DNA from: Gemmatimonadota bacterium
Lineage (GTDB): Bacteria > Gemmatimonadota > Gemmatimonadetes > Longimicrobiales > Gaopeijiaceae
Direction of reading: 5' to 3'
Assembly (NCBI GenBank): GCA_022564055.1
Contig: JADFMD010000012.1
Coordinates: forward strand, 1 to 52,398
DNA: 52,398 bases
Each line of letters opens with the position of its first letter. The first letter of the stretch is position 1. Below, one piece after another: positions 16,899-26,500 of the stretch. The notes beneath the pieces were generated by a model. It had not been told where the DNA came from and ran no database searches. It saw only the letters and a program-made list of their open reading frames with translations. The translations under genes and the position numbers were made by a program.

Positions 16899-19800
16899 CT
16901 ACCACCCCGGGGAAAGTACGAAGCCCCAATGCGGGCCCTTTTCCGGCCGCTGGAACGGGTATGCGCGGTAGGCTTCCAGGATCAGGAACCCGAAGATGTT
17001 GAAACGCGCCCCGGCGCCCACCGAGAACACCGGTAAGCCCTGAGCACCCGAGCGTACGAAGTTGAAATGGACTTCGTCAAAGCCGTTAAAGGCGACTCCA
17101 GCATCCCCAAAGGCAAAGATCTCCGTGGGTAGGAAAGGGAAGTTGATGAGCGCGAACCGCGGCATTCCGAGCAACGGAACGCGAAGCTCCATGTTCACTA
17201 CGCCGAGGCGGTGCCCGAAGAGGCGGTCGAACCCGGGACAGGTCCCCGCCACGGCACCCGGCTCCAAGGCGGTAGCATTACATTCCTCCGCGTCGAAGCT
17301 CTCGTAGGAGTACCCGCGTATGAAGGTCTCGTACCCCAGGAAGTAGGGTTGAATGGCCGCCGTGCTCCGGTTCGGATCCAGATTTTTTCCGTAACGCCCG
17401 AAGTGTAGAGCTCGGAAGGCAAACGTCATGTTCTTGCCGGGAGTCATGTAACGCCGAATGTCAACCACTACCGAGGTAAAACTCGGACTGTTGGAGCCAA
17501 GGCCGATGGACTGCCCCACCTCCAGCCGATAACGCCTGCCGGCTACAGGGGATGTGAAGCCGGGAAGCGAATTGTCGCCGACCAGGGCGATGGACCCCGA
17601 CGCGAGATTGAGGGCGTCCAGAGAGGGGAGAGACTCCCGCTGAATCCCCAAGAAATTACCGAACGCGTCGTAATTGTAAGTCATTTGCTCGAGGTCGTAG
17701 GAGTAGCGCTGTAACCCGATGTTGCCCTCCACCCGACGCGTGGTGGAGAAAGGATACGCGGCCATGTAGCTGGCCTGACTCACGTAAATGCGTTGCAGGA
17801 TCTGGGTGACACTCTGTCCGAAGGTGTTGGGGTCAAACGTTCGAAATGAATAGCCCTGAAGGTAGGGAATGCGACCGGCGTTCACGCCCCAGTTGAGTCG
17901 TTTGGCCTGATTTACGTAAAAAGCCTGTCCCCCGACGTCTTTGAAGGTCCCCTGAGCGAGCACCATCACGCCGAGCGACCGGTTACCCAGCATATCGCTG
18001 AAAAACGCCGACGCGCCTCCGGAGGCATAGTTCCCAAACCGGTCCGTGCCCACGCCGAGACTGGGTTGCCCAAGGTAATCGAGGGAGAGCGAGGAATCGT
18101 ATTCGACCGCGTTTTCGGCGAGATAGGTCCCGGTCGGTACGAGGCCCATGATCGGATCGCCGAGGTAGGCGGCGATCCGGCTTGAACGCGTAGGCGCCCC
18201 AGGCGGCAGGAGACGGCCCGGCTTCGGTGCGGAGGACAGGACGACTTCTTCGCCGCCTGCGTCGGCTTCACCGGCCTGGAGGCTGTAGACGTGGAACTGG
18301 GAGTTGTCAAAGACAGAGAAGAGGAGCGTTCCGGCTTCACGGGCCACAGAAATCGTTGGCGACATCGCGGTGATTCCGCTCACACCGGTCTGGAGGCGCG
18401 TGATACGACGGACATCCCCAGAGGCGAACGTGTACTGGTAGATATCGCTAAAGCCGTCCTGATCGGAAACGAAATAGAGGCTTCGACCATCCGGAGCGTA
18501 CTGCGGGTTGATGTGCTTGACATCGCCGAAGACATTCAGCGTGGTCACCCGGCGAGAGGCCACATCCACGAAGGCGATCTGTGGCTTGCTGTACACGAGC
18601 TCTTCGAAGTCGGTGATCGCTCCCCTATCAGAGACGAAGGCGATCGTCGATCCGTCCGGTGACCAGGTAGGCTGGAGGTCGGCGTGTTTGTCATCCGTGA
18701 GTTGCCTGAGCGCTCCCGTCACGATGTCCCAGGTGTAGATGTCGCTCACGCCCCCATCGAGGCCCGAAAAAGCAATGAATTGGCCGTCCGGCGACCAGGC
18801 CGGACTGGTGAGGGCGCCGATGCCGTCGAGCTTGATTTTTCGCTCGATCTTACCGTCCTCCACGTTCACGATCGCCAACTCGTTGTCTCCATCGGCGAAC
18901 ACTGCAAACACGAACTGCTTGCCGTCTGGCGACCAGTCCCCGGCCGAGTCGATGAACCGCAACGCGTCGAAATGGGCGTCGGAGTTTGCGCTGACCAGCT
19001 TCCTCTTGATCTCACCGGTTCGGGCGTCGGCCACGAAGAGGTCGATCCCAAAGAGATCTCTTTCCGAGAGGAAAGCGACGAGGCTCCCGTCCGGGCTCAC
19101 CGAGGGAGACACGTTCTGCTCTCCCGCGCCCGTGGACGGGGCCAGGAGCAGCGCCCCGGACTCACCGGGAGCCTGTCTTCCGGCCATGAGTGGCAGATAC
19201 TCCGCCTCGACGGCTTCTCTCCAGTCCGCCGAGAGACTATCCGAGCTGGTACCCAGCACCTGACTGAGGGCCGGCTCCCAACCGACCCGGAGCGACCGTC
19301 GGTACAGGTCCACGATCGCGTCATCTCCGTACCGGCCGCCGATGTATGCCCACAACGCCTGCCCGTACCGGTACGGGAAGTAACGCCCTGTGGTCAGTTG
19401 GCGGAGCGTCGGCAGGTCCTCCCGGCGAATGGCGTCGCGAAGCCACATGGCGGTGAGCGCGTCTTCCCGCCCGACCGACAAGTATTCGGCGATTCCCTCG
19501 ACCACCCAGAGGGGAAGGAGCATGAGACCGCGTATCCCGGAGCCGGACCGGCTCTCGGCCAAGTTGTATTGGAAGGCATGCACGAGCTCATGCCCAAGGA
19601 CGTGGTCGGTGTCAGCGTACGACCCTGTGAGAGGCATGATCACCCGATTCTTGAGTGACTCGGTGACGCCGCCTGTGCCCTCGCTCAAGCGCCCGGAGAG
19701 CGTATTCGTCTGCTGGAAATCGGCGTGGTCCGCATAGAGAATGATCGGCTTGGGCTTCTCGAACTCGTGCTGGAACAGCCGTGCGAAACGCTCGTACCAA

Positions 19801-20042
19801 CGCTCGGCCATGCGCGCGGCATCCTCCACCGCCGGGCCCTCTTCCGGATAGAAATGAATGTCGAAGTGAGGGGTCTTGAGAATTCTGAAGTCGAACGTTT
19901 CGTACTGGACCTTGTTCCGCCCGAAATACTGGGCGGATGCCCCGGCGGGGAGTGCGATTACGGACAGCGCCAACAGGAGTGACGCGAGGATTGCCGGCCG
20001 CGACCCCGGGACCCGCGTATACATATGATGGTAGGAAATCAT
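16899..20042 (-). CDS. Gluzincin peptidase - PD40 propeller - outer-membrane beta-barrel fusion
   Basis: 1047 residues from ATG 20042, preceded by GAGAGGAG five bases upstream; the frame remains open farther upstream but without a signal peptide. Order: signal peptide ending near ASAQYF (residues 1-38); an MA-type gluzincin domain with HELVH at 151-155 and downstream glutamates in WVVEGIAEYLS (about 179-189); a TolB/PD40 propeller with at least five SPDG or APDG blades (SPDGSLVAF, SPDGKQFVF, SPDGQFIAF, SPDGSTIAF, APDGRSLYF) at about 310-560; and a C-terminal D15/Omp85-like barrel with GHRLGVVNMELRVPLLG, ending with tryptophan. Probably outer-membrane embedded with a periplasmic or surface protease. 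Substrate unknown. Each domain type is known; I infer the single-chain combination from one unbroken frame. Confidence 0.85.
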   Translation of the reverse strand: MISYHHMYTRVPGSRPAILASLLLALSVIALPAGASAQYFGRNKVQYETFDFRILKTPHFDIHFYPEEGPAVEDAARMAERWYERFARLFQHEFEKPKPIILYADHADFQQTNTLSGRLSEGTGGVTESLKNRVIMPLTGSYADTDHVLGHELVHAFQYNLAESRSGSGIRGLMLLPLWVVEGIAEYLSVGREDALTAMWLRDAIRREDLPTLRQLTTGRYFPYRYGQALWAYIGGRYGDDAIVDLYRRSLRVGWEPALSQVLGTSSDSLSADWREAVEAEYLPLMAGRQAPGESGALLLAPSTGAGEQNVSPSVSPDGSLVAFLSERDLFGIDLFVADARTGEIKRKLVSANSDAHFDALRFIDSAGDWSPDGKQFVFAVFADGDNELAIVNVEDGKIERKIKLDGIGALTSPAWSPDGQFIAFSGLDGGVSDIYTWDIVTGALRQLTDDKHADLQPTWSPDGSTIAFVSDRGAITDFEELVYSKPQIAFVDVASRRVTTLNVFGDVKHINPQYAPDGRSLYFVSDQDGFSDIYQYTFASGDVRRITRLQTGVSGITAMSPTISVAREAGTLLFSVFDNSQFHVYSLQAGEADAGGEEVVLSSAPKPGRLLPPGAPTRSSRIAAYLGDPIMGLVPTGTYLAENAVEYDSSLSLDYLGQPSLGVGTDRFGNYASGGASAFFSDMLGNRSLGVMVLAQGTFKDVGGQAFYVNQAKRLNWGVNAGRIPYLQGYSFRTFDPNTFGQSVTQILQRIYVSQASYMAAYPFSTTRRVEGNIGLQRYSYDLEQMTYNYDAFGNFLGIQRESLPSLDALNLASGSIALVGDNSLPGFTSPVAGRRYRLEVGQSIGLGSNSPSFTSVVVDIRRYMTPGKNMTFAFRALHFGRYGKNLDPNRSTAAIQPYFLGYETFIRGYSYESFDAEECNATALEPGAVAGTCPGFDRLFGHRLGVVNMELRVPLLGMPRFALINFPFLPTEIFAFGDAGVAFNGFDEVHFNFVRSGAQGLPVFSVGAGARFNIFGFLILEAYRAYPFQRPEKGPHWGFVLSPGW

Positions 20043-20188
20043 TCGAACTCCTCTCTGTTGCGTTGCCTGTCCGTCCATGCAAGGTACTGCCTGTTCCGCG
20101 GGCGAACCAATGAACCTGGCCTCGGGCCACTGTTCCCAAAGTACCCCACATCCGGCCGACGGTCCCCCGATGGCTAAGCGCCTCCAAA

Positions 20189-20217
20189 GGAACTCCTGAG
20201 GCGGACCCAGGAGTTCC
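20189..20217. repeat. Perfect 10-bp inverted repeat in a divergent promoter region
   Basis: GGAACTCCTG at 20189-20198 and CAGGAGTTCC at 20208-20217 are exact inverted copies with a 9-base loop. No T-run follows on either side, so it is unlikely to be an intrinsic terminator. It sits between the leftward fusion peptidase start (20042) and the rightward BNR lipoprotein start (20316), where a shared operator or an mRNA leader hairpin is plausible. Confidence 0.5.
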
Positions 20218-20315
20218 AGGTGGGGCCCTTTACGCCGCTCCCCTGGTGGTGCAAGATTCCTGCCTGTAATCGGCGGGGCCCACGTGGTCTTCGTTGTCTT
20301 CAATGAGAGGGACTC

Positions 20316-21554
20316 ATGATATCCTTTCGGATCGGGATATTGGCCGCCTGTTTGAGTGTGGTGGCTTGCATCGATAGGTCTCCTGGTGCCTTCGAACTGG
20401 GCGACCTCGAAATGCTGAGTCCGCCCCTCGGAGAGGGCAGTCTGTGGCCTAAGCTGTCCACCTACGGAGACAAGGTTGTCCTGAGCTGGCAAGAACGTGA
20501 TGCCGCAAATTCCTGGTCCGTTAAAACCGCCATACTCGATGAGTCCGGATGGGCTCCGGCCCGGACGGTAGCCCACACGACCGAGGAGACGGAATTTTTC
20601 GTCAACTGGGCCGACTTCGCTTCGGTCGATTTTCTGGACTCCGACGTCCTGGTCGCTCACTGGCTCCTCCGTGGCCCGGACGGGGGGTACGACTACGGGG
20701 TGCGGGTCGCCCGGTCGACGAATGAGGGTCGAACGTGGACCGAGCCCTGGACGCCGCATACCGATGAGACTCGCACGGAGCACGGATTCGTCTCGAAATT
20801 TGCTCTGGAGAATGGGGGAATCGGCCTGGTTTGGCTGGACGGTCGCAACTCGGTCGACCACGGCAGAGAAAAAGGCATCCCGGGGGCGATGGGGTTACAA
20901 TACCGGTCGCTCGACGCGGAGGGGGTCCCGGGTGTGGAGGTGCTCATCGACGAGCGTGTCTGCGACTGCTGCCAAACCGACGCGGCCGTTTCAGCCTCCG
21001 GCCCCGTCGTGGTCTACCGGGATCGGTCCCCGGAGGAAGTCCGGGACACCTACATAACCCGTCTGGTCGACGGTCGGTGGACGGAGGGCACACCGGTCCA
21101 CCGGGACGGCTGGGTGATTCCAGCTTGCCCGGTGAATGGGCCGGCCGTAGCGGCCCGGGAAGACGAGATCGTGGTCGCATGGTTTACCGGCGCCGGAGAC
21201 GAACCCAAGGCACAGGTGGCGTTTTCCTCCGACGGGGGTGTACACTTCGGTGACCCGATCCGTGTCGACGAGGGCAGGGCCCTTGGGCGGGTCGATGTGC
21301 TGTGGCTCGAGAATGGCTCCGCTCTGGTCATGTGGCTCGAGCGGCGGCCCCGCACGGGGGAGGTACTGGTCCGCCAGGTGTGGCCAGATGGGCGAATGGG
21401 AGGAGAGGCTCTTGTGACGACGACGTCCGCGGGGCGGGACAGTGGCTTTCCGCGAATGATCCAGGACGGCATGGGCCGGCTCGTTTTCGTGTGGACCCAG
21501 ACGGGGAGTGTGCGAAAGGTCAGAGTGGCCAGGACACGGGAGGCCGTACGATGA
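20316..21554 (+). CDS. BNR/sialidase-like propeller lipoprotein with CDCC motif
   Basis: 412 residues from ATG 20316 with GAGAGGG upstream. The N-terminus is a lipoprotein signal (GILAACLSVVAC). The body is a six-bladed-type propeller with Asp-box segments such as RSTNEGRTWTEP and FSSDGGVHFGDP, giving an exo-sialidase-like fold. Sialidase catalysis is not established, because I did not find a convincing arginine triad. A striking cysteine cluster ERVCDCCQTD and a later VIPACPVNGP are present, unusual in an exported propeller. The stop overlaps the start of a TlpA-like thioredoxin lipoprotein (ATGA), so the pair is probably co-translated and the thioredoxin may act on these cysteines. Function inferred only. 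Confidence 0.8.
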   Translation: MISFRIGILAACLSVVACIDRSPGAFELGDLEMLSPPLGEGSLWPKLSTYGDKVVLSWQERDAANSWSVKTAILDESGWAPARTVAHTTEETEFFVNWADFASVDFLDSDVLVAHWLLRGPDGGYDYGVRVARSTNEGRTWTEPWTPHTDETRTEHGFVSKFALENGGIGLVWLDGRNSVDHGREKGIPGAMGLQYRSLDAEGVPGVEVLIDERVCDCCQTDAAVSASGPVVVYRDRSPEEVRDTYITRLVDGRWTEGTPVHRDGWVIPACPVNGPAVAAREDEIVVAWFTGAGDEPKAQVAFSSDGGVHFGDPIRVDEGRALGRVDVLWLENGSALVMWLERRPRTGEVLVRQVWPDGRMGGEALVTTTSAGRDSGFPRMIQDGMGRLVFVWTQTGSVRKVRVARTREAVR

Positions 21555-22084
21555 CCCGCAAGGCGACCCCCACGATGATCCGTGCGTTTTGGGCTGCGGG
21601 CGGCCTTTTGCTGTGGGTTTCGGCGTGTGTCCCCGGTGATCTCGGGCCGCCGCAGGTAGGCGATCAGGCTCCTGATTTCCAGGCGATGTCCCTGGACGGC
21701 GAGCGTACGGTTTCTCTCGCCGACTACGCGGGCCAGACGATCCTGGTAAACCTCTGGGCAACGTGGTGCGCGCCCTGCCGGCTCGAGACACCCTATCTAC
21801 AGGCCGTGTACGAAGAGAATCGGGAGCGGGGTCTGATGGTCGTAGGAATCTCCGTCGACTCTCCCTTCGCGCTCGACATGGTAAATGATTTTCTCGAAGA
21901 GATGGGGGTCACGTACGATATTCTGCTCGATCCTGAAATGGTGAGCACGGATGTCTTTTTGCCCATCGGGTACCCCGCGTCCTACCTCATCGACGGAGAC
22001 GGGGTGATCCGCTTTACCCGACTGGGTCCGATCGTGGAAGGAGACCCGGCATTTCTCGAAGCCCTGGAACAGACCCTCGAGTAG
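21551..22084 (+). CDS. TlpA/ResA-like thioredoxin-fold lipoprotein
   Basis: 177 residues from ATG 21551, in ATGA overlap with the preceding gene; upstream frame extensions lie inside that gene. Signal with lipobox-like LLLWVSAC, then an AhpC/TSA-TlpA fold: VGDQAPDFQAMSLDGE, VNLWATWCAPCRLE with redox cysteines C73 and C76, GISVDSP, and the cis-proline segment IGYPASYLID. Such proteins reduce or oxidise disulfides of exported partners, for example in cytochrome maturation. Here the translational coupling points to the CDCC-containing propeller as partner (inference). The stop lies 5 bp before hldA. Confidence 0.92.
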   Translation: MTRKATPTMIRAFWAAGGLLLWVSACVPGDLGPPQVGDQAPDFQAMSLDGERTVSLADYAGQTILVNLWATWCAPCRLETPYLQAVYEENRERGLMVVGISVDSPFALDMVNDFLEEMGVTYDILLDPEMVSTDVFLPIGYPASYLIDGDGVIRFTRLGPIVEGDPAFLEALEQTLE

Positions 22085-22089
22085 CCCTC

Positions 22090-23112
22090 ATGGGCCGTAT
22101 CAGAGGTATTCTGGACCGGTCTGAGCAGGCGCGGGTGCTCGTCGTCGGGGACCTCATGCTCGATCGATACGTCTCGGGCTCCGTGACGAGGATCTCGCCC
22201 GAATCCCCCGTGCCCGTCGTGCAAGTGGACAAGGAATGGGGGGGAGTGGGTGGAGCCGCCAACGTAGCGGCCAACGTCGTCGCGCTCGGCGCTCGCTGCG
22301 ACGTGGTCGGGTGCGTGGGCAGTGATGACGCGGGGCGGGAGCTCCGAGAGCGGCTCGACGCGCTCGGGGTGGGCACCGAGGGCCTGGTGGAAACGGGGGA
22401 GCGCCCCACGACGGTAAAGACGCGGGTCTTGGCCGGGCATCAACAGGTCGTCCGCATCGACCGGGAGCAAACGGAGGACGTGAGTCCCGAAGCCGTCCGG
22501 CTCCTCCGACCCGAGATCCGCCGTGGACTCGCCGGCTGTGGCGCGGTCGTGCTCGAGGACTACGATAAGGGTGTGCTCGTTCCCGAGGTCATCCAACAAG
22601 CCCTCGACGGCGCGTACGCGGAAGGTGTCCCCCTGATCGTCGATCCGAAGCGTCGGCGATTCTTCGGATACGGCTCCGCCACGGTGTTCAAGCCGAACGC
22701 GAAGGAGTTGGAGGATGCGCTTGGAGAGCCTGTTCGTCCCGAGGACGGCGTCTGGATGGAGAGGGCACGCGCGCGGCTGGACTGCGAATTTCTCCTTGTG
22801 ACGCTGGGTGGGCGGGGAATGGCACTCTGCTCGGCCGGGCAGGGCACGACACTTTTCCCGGCGTCGGACCAGGCCGTCTTCGATGTTTCGGGTGCCGGAG
22901 ACACGGTGACCGCCGCGGTCGCGGTCGCCGTGGCCCTCAGCGCGTCGATGCCCGATGCGGTGGCCATCGCAAACCAGGTTGCCGCCGTGCAGGTGTCCAA
23001 GGCCGGGGTGGCGACCGTGACGAGGGCCGAGCTCTACGAGCACGCTTCTACCTTCATGGCGGCACGGGAAGTAGGCGGGGCCGGAGAGTCGGGCAGCGCC
23101 GGAGCGTCCTGA
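22090..23112 (+). CDS. hldA: D-glycero-beta-D-manno-heptose-7-phosphate kinase (HldE N-terminal type)
   Basis: 340 residues; PfkB-family kinase that makes heptose 1,7-bisphosphate for the LPS inner core. Motifs: VGDLMLDRYVSGSVTRISPESPVPVV near the N-terminus (the RISPESPVPVV block is diagnostic of RfaE1), the GGVGGAANVAANV motif, VLEDYDKGVL, DPKRRRFFGYG with FKPNAKE, and the catalytic anion hole GAGD at 268-271. In E. coli this activity is fused to a nucleotidyltransferase in HldE. Here the second activity is a separate gene (hldC) at 43.0 kb, 20 kb away. It follows the thioredoxin gene by 5 bp and probably shares its transcript. Confidence 0.93.
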   Translation: MGRIRGILDRSEQARVLVVGDLMLDRYVSGSVTRISPESPVPVVQVDKEWGGVGGAANVAANVVALGARCDVVGCVGSDDAGRELRERLDALGVGTEGLVETGERPTTVKTRVLAGHQQVVRIDREQTEDVSPEAVRLLRPEIRRGLAGCGAVVLEDYDKGVLVPEVIQQALDGAYAEGVPLIVDPKRRRFFGYGSATVFKPNAKELEDALGEPVRPEDGVWMERARARLDCEFLLVTLGGRGMALCSAGQGTTLFPASDQAVFDVSGAGDTVTAAVAVAVALSASMPDAVAIANQVAAVQVSKAGVATVTRAELYEHASTFMAAREVGGAGESGSAGAS

Positions 23113-23151
23113 AGCGCGCACCTGGCGGGCTCTGTTCAGGATTAATGAATT

Positions 23152-23177
23152 CTATAACCGTATGTATACGCTATAGT
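23152..23177. promoter_or_regulatory. AT-rich dyad and -10-like box upstream of ridA
   Basis: The 81-bp gap between hldA and ridA contains a stretch much AT-richer than its surroundings. Outer arms CTATA (23152-23156) and TATAG (23172-23176) flank an imperfect core palindrome CGTATGTATACG (23159-23170). TATAGT at 23172-23177 matches five of six -10 bases, 17 bp before the ATG. No good -35 box is seen. Candidate promoter/operator for ridA. Confidence 0.35.
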
Positions 23178-23193
23178 TAATGGTGATTGCCGC

Positions 23194-23583
23194 ATGAATG
23201 ACATTAAGTTCATCAATACATCTCAGGCGCCGGGTGCCATCGGCCCGTACTCCCAGGCTGTGATCGCGGGGGAGTGGGTCTTCGCCTCCGGCCAAATTCC
23301 GATCGACCCCGCCACCGGAGAGGTCATCGACGGTGGAATCGCCGACCAAACCGACCGTGTTCTGAAGAACCTTTCTGCCGTTCTTCACGAGGCGGGGCTT
23401 TCTCTGGATCAGGTCGTGAAGACGACGGTGTACCTTGCCGACATGGGGAGCTTTGGAGAGATGAACGAAGTGTACGCCAAACATTTCGGTGATCATCGCC
23501 CGGCCCGGGCCACGGTGCAGGCCGCCGCATTGCCGAAGAACGTGGGCGTGGAGATCGATGTAATTGCATGGCTCGGAGGCTGA
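23194..23583 (+). CDS. ridA: RidA family reactive-intermediate deaminase
   Basis: 129 residues. RidA hydrolyses enamine/imine intermediates such as 2-aminoacrylate released by PLP enzymes; cytoplasmic trimer. The sequence is full length and canonical: INTSQAPGAIGPYSQAV, FASGQIPIDPATGE, VVKTTVYLADM, the active-site arginine R105 in RPARATVQ and the glutamate E120 in VGVEIDVIA. The stop is 2 bp before the start of the large propeller gene, whose ribosome site GGAGG lies inside the last ridA codons, so the two are probably translated together although functionally unrelated. Confidence 0.96.
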   Translation: MNDIKFINTSQAPGAIGPYSQAVIAGEWVFASGQIPIDPATGEVIDGGIADQTDRVLKNLSAVLHEAGLSLDQVVKTTVYLADMGSFGEMNEVYAKHFGDHRPARATVQAAALPKNVGVEIDVIAWLGG

Positions 23584-23585
23584 AG

Positions 23586-26500
23586 ATGAACGGACACCAA
23601 CGGGGTGGTTCGAGGTTGCGAGATCCGCTCGCTCTCGCGCCAGCTACCTTCGCCAGCGCGCCAGTCACCTTCGCCATCGTGGCTGTCGCCTGTCTGCTCG
23701 GCTCCGCAGACGCCTTGGCGGCACACGCCTTGACCCAGCAATACGATGAGTCCCTTCTGTCCGCTCTCGAATGGACCAACATAGGGCCGCCTCGAGGTGG
23801 CCGTTCCCAGGCCGTGGTGGGGAGCGCTTCCAGGCCGCTGGAGTATTATTTCGGCGCTACGGGGGGAGGTCTGTGGAAGACCACCGATAGCGGACAGACG
23901 TGGGCACCGGTGACGGACGGGCAGATCAATAGTTCGTCGGTGGGTGCGGTCGCCGTGTGCGAAGCCGATCCGGACATCGTCTATATCGGCACGGGAGAGA
24001 CGCAGCTGCGTGGGAATGTCCAGCAGGGCGACGGCCTCTACAAGAGTATCGACGCCGGTGAGACGTGGGAGCACATCGGCCTTGCCGAAGGACAGAATTT
24101 TTCCCGCATCCGTATCCATCCCCAGAACTGTGACGTCGCCTGGACCGCGGCCCTCGGTAAACACTCCAAGGCCAATGCGGAACGGGGCATCTATAAGACC
24201 ACCGACGGGGGTGAGACTTGGCGCCTCGTCTTGAATCGGCCCGATAACACATGGACTGGCGGGGTCGATCTCTCCATCGATCCGCGCAACCCGGATCTCA
24301 TGTACGCTTCACTCTGGGAGTCCTGGAGGATGTCCTGGGGGCTCTCGTCGGGCGGAATGGGGAGTGGACTTTTTCGTAGCACGGACGGCGGCGAGTCGTG
24401 GGAGGAGCTCACCCGGAATAAAGAGGGGCTCCCCGACGGAATCATAGGGAAAATCGGTGTCGCCATCTCTCCCGCGAACCCGGATCGCGTCTGGGCCCTC
24501 ATCGAGCATGAAGAGGGAGGCGTTTTTCGGACCGACGACGGGGGCGAGAGTTGGACTCGGGTGAACGAGGAAAGAATGTTGCGTCAGCGGGCTTTCTACT
24601 ATTCCCGGATCTATGCCGATCCCCTGGACGAGAACATCGTCTACGCGCTCAATACCCGGGTCTACAAGAGCACGGACGGTGGCGAGACCTTCGCCGACAC
24701 GATTGCGGTTCCTCATGGGGATAACCACGACTTGTGGCTGGCTCCCGACGATCCGTCGAGGATGGCCAACGCCAACGACGGTGGGGCGAACGTGAGCGTC
24801 AACGGCGGCGACACCTGGACCGACCAGGACTTCGCCACGGCCCAGTTTTACCGGGTGATCACGACCGCTCACGAGCCGTACCATATTTGCGGGGCTCAGC
24901 AGGACAACTCGACCGCGTGCGTCCCGAGTCGAGGGTGGGGTCACCTTTCCGCCGCGGGACCGTACTTCTATTCCGTCGGGGGATGTGAGAGCGGGTATAT
25001 CGCTCCGGATCCGGTGAACAGCGACATCTTCTACGCGGGTTGTTACGGGGGCAGCCTTTCCCGCTTCGACCGGTCTACCGGCCAGCGCCGTCAGATCAAC
25101 GTGTGGCCGGAAAACCCCATGGGGCAATCGGCGGAGGATCTGAGGGAGCGCGTGCAGTGGACGTATCCGATCGTCTTCGATCACCATGATCCCGGCGTTC
25201 TGTATACCGGAACACAGAGGGTCTGGAAGACGACGGATGAGGGACAGAGTTGGGAGCGCATCTCCCCCGACCTGACCCGCGCCGACCCCATGACCATCGG
25301 CCCATCGGGCGGGCCCATCACGAGAGATCAGACCGGCGTGGAGACCTATGCGACGGTCTTTGCGCTGGCTCCCTCCTACCACGATCCGAACGTCATCTGG
25401 GCTGGCTCCGACGACGGCTACGTGCACGTCACTCGGGATGGCGGCCGGTCGTGGACGAACGTGACACCCTCGGACGCCCCCGACTTCATACGGATCAATA
25501 CGATCGAGGCCTCTCCCACGACCCCCGGGAAGGCTTACGTAGCGGGAATCCGTTATCTGGTCGACGATGACCGGGCTCCCTACGTCTGGAGGACCGAGGA
25601 CTACGGCCAAAGCTGGACCAAGATCGTCGATGGAATTCCAGAGGACGACTTCGTGCGGGCCGTCCGGGAGGATCCCACCCGCCCCGGACTCCTTTATGCC
25701 GCCTCGCAGCGAACCGTTTATGTGTCCTGGGACGACGGCGGTCGGTGGCAATCGTTGGGACTCAACTTGCCCGTCGTCGAGGTCTCGGATCTGGTCGTTG
25801 AAGACAACGATCTGGTGATCGCGACTCACGGACGATCGTTTTGGGTTCTGAGAGACATCGGTCCCATCCGCCAGATCACCGACCGGGTTGCTTCCAGGCC
25901 GACCCATCTCTTCACCCCCAGGGACCCGGTCCGGTCGGTCGACCCCGGCGTGACGGTCTACTACACCCTGGCCGAGGATGCCGACAGCGTGACCATCGAG
26001 TTTCTCGATGAGTCGGGGGCGGTGGTCCGCTCCTTCGCTGCTGCGGCCACCGAGGAAGAGAACGACGATGGGGACGAGGATGCGGATCGGGATTCGGATC
26101 TGGAACCGGATGCGAGCTCGGGTCCGCACGAAGAAGAGCAAGAGGCCGAGGCGCAGCCCCAAGGTCCGCCGGGCTCCTCTGGTCCGACTCCCTCCGTGAC
26201 GCCCGGCCTCAACCGTTTCGTGTGGAACCTGAGGTATGAAGGGGCCACCGACTTCGAGGGCCGGATTTTCTGGGCCGCCGGGAATAGCGGTCCAGTTGCG
26301 GCTCCGGACGAATACCGGGTGCGGCTGACGGTGGACGGGCAGACGCAGACGCAGGCCTTCAGAGTCAGAATCGATCCCAGGCTGGACGGGCAAGTGACCC
26401 CCGGAGCGCTACGGGAGCGCTTCGAGCTCGCGCTCCAGATCCGTGACCGGCTGAGCGAAGCCAACGAAGCGGTGATCCGAATTCGTGACATCAAGACACA

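Noticed and set aside
24309-26393. 694-codon open frame antisense to the VPS10-like gene
   Set aside because: The frame mirrors codon bias of the plus-strand gene; no motif, no ribosome site, and the plus-strand protein is unambiguous.
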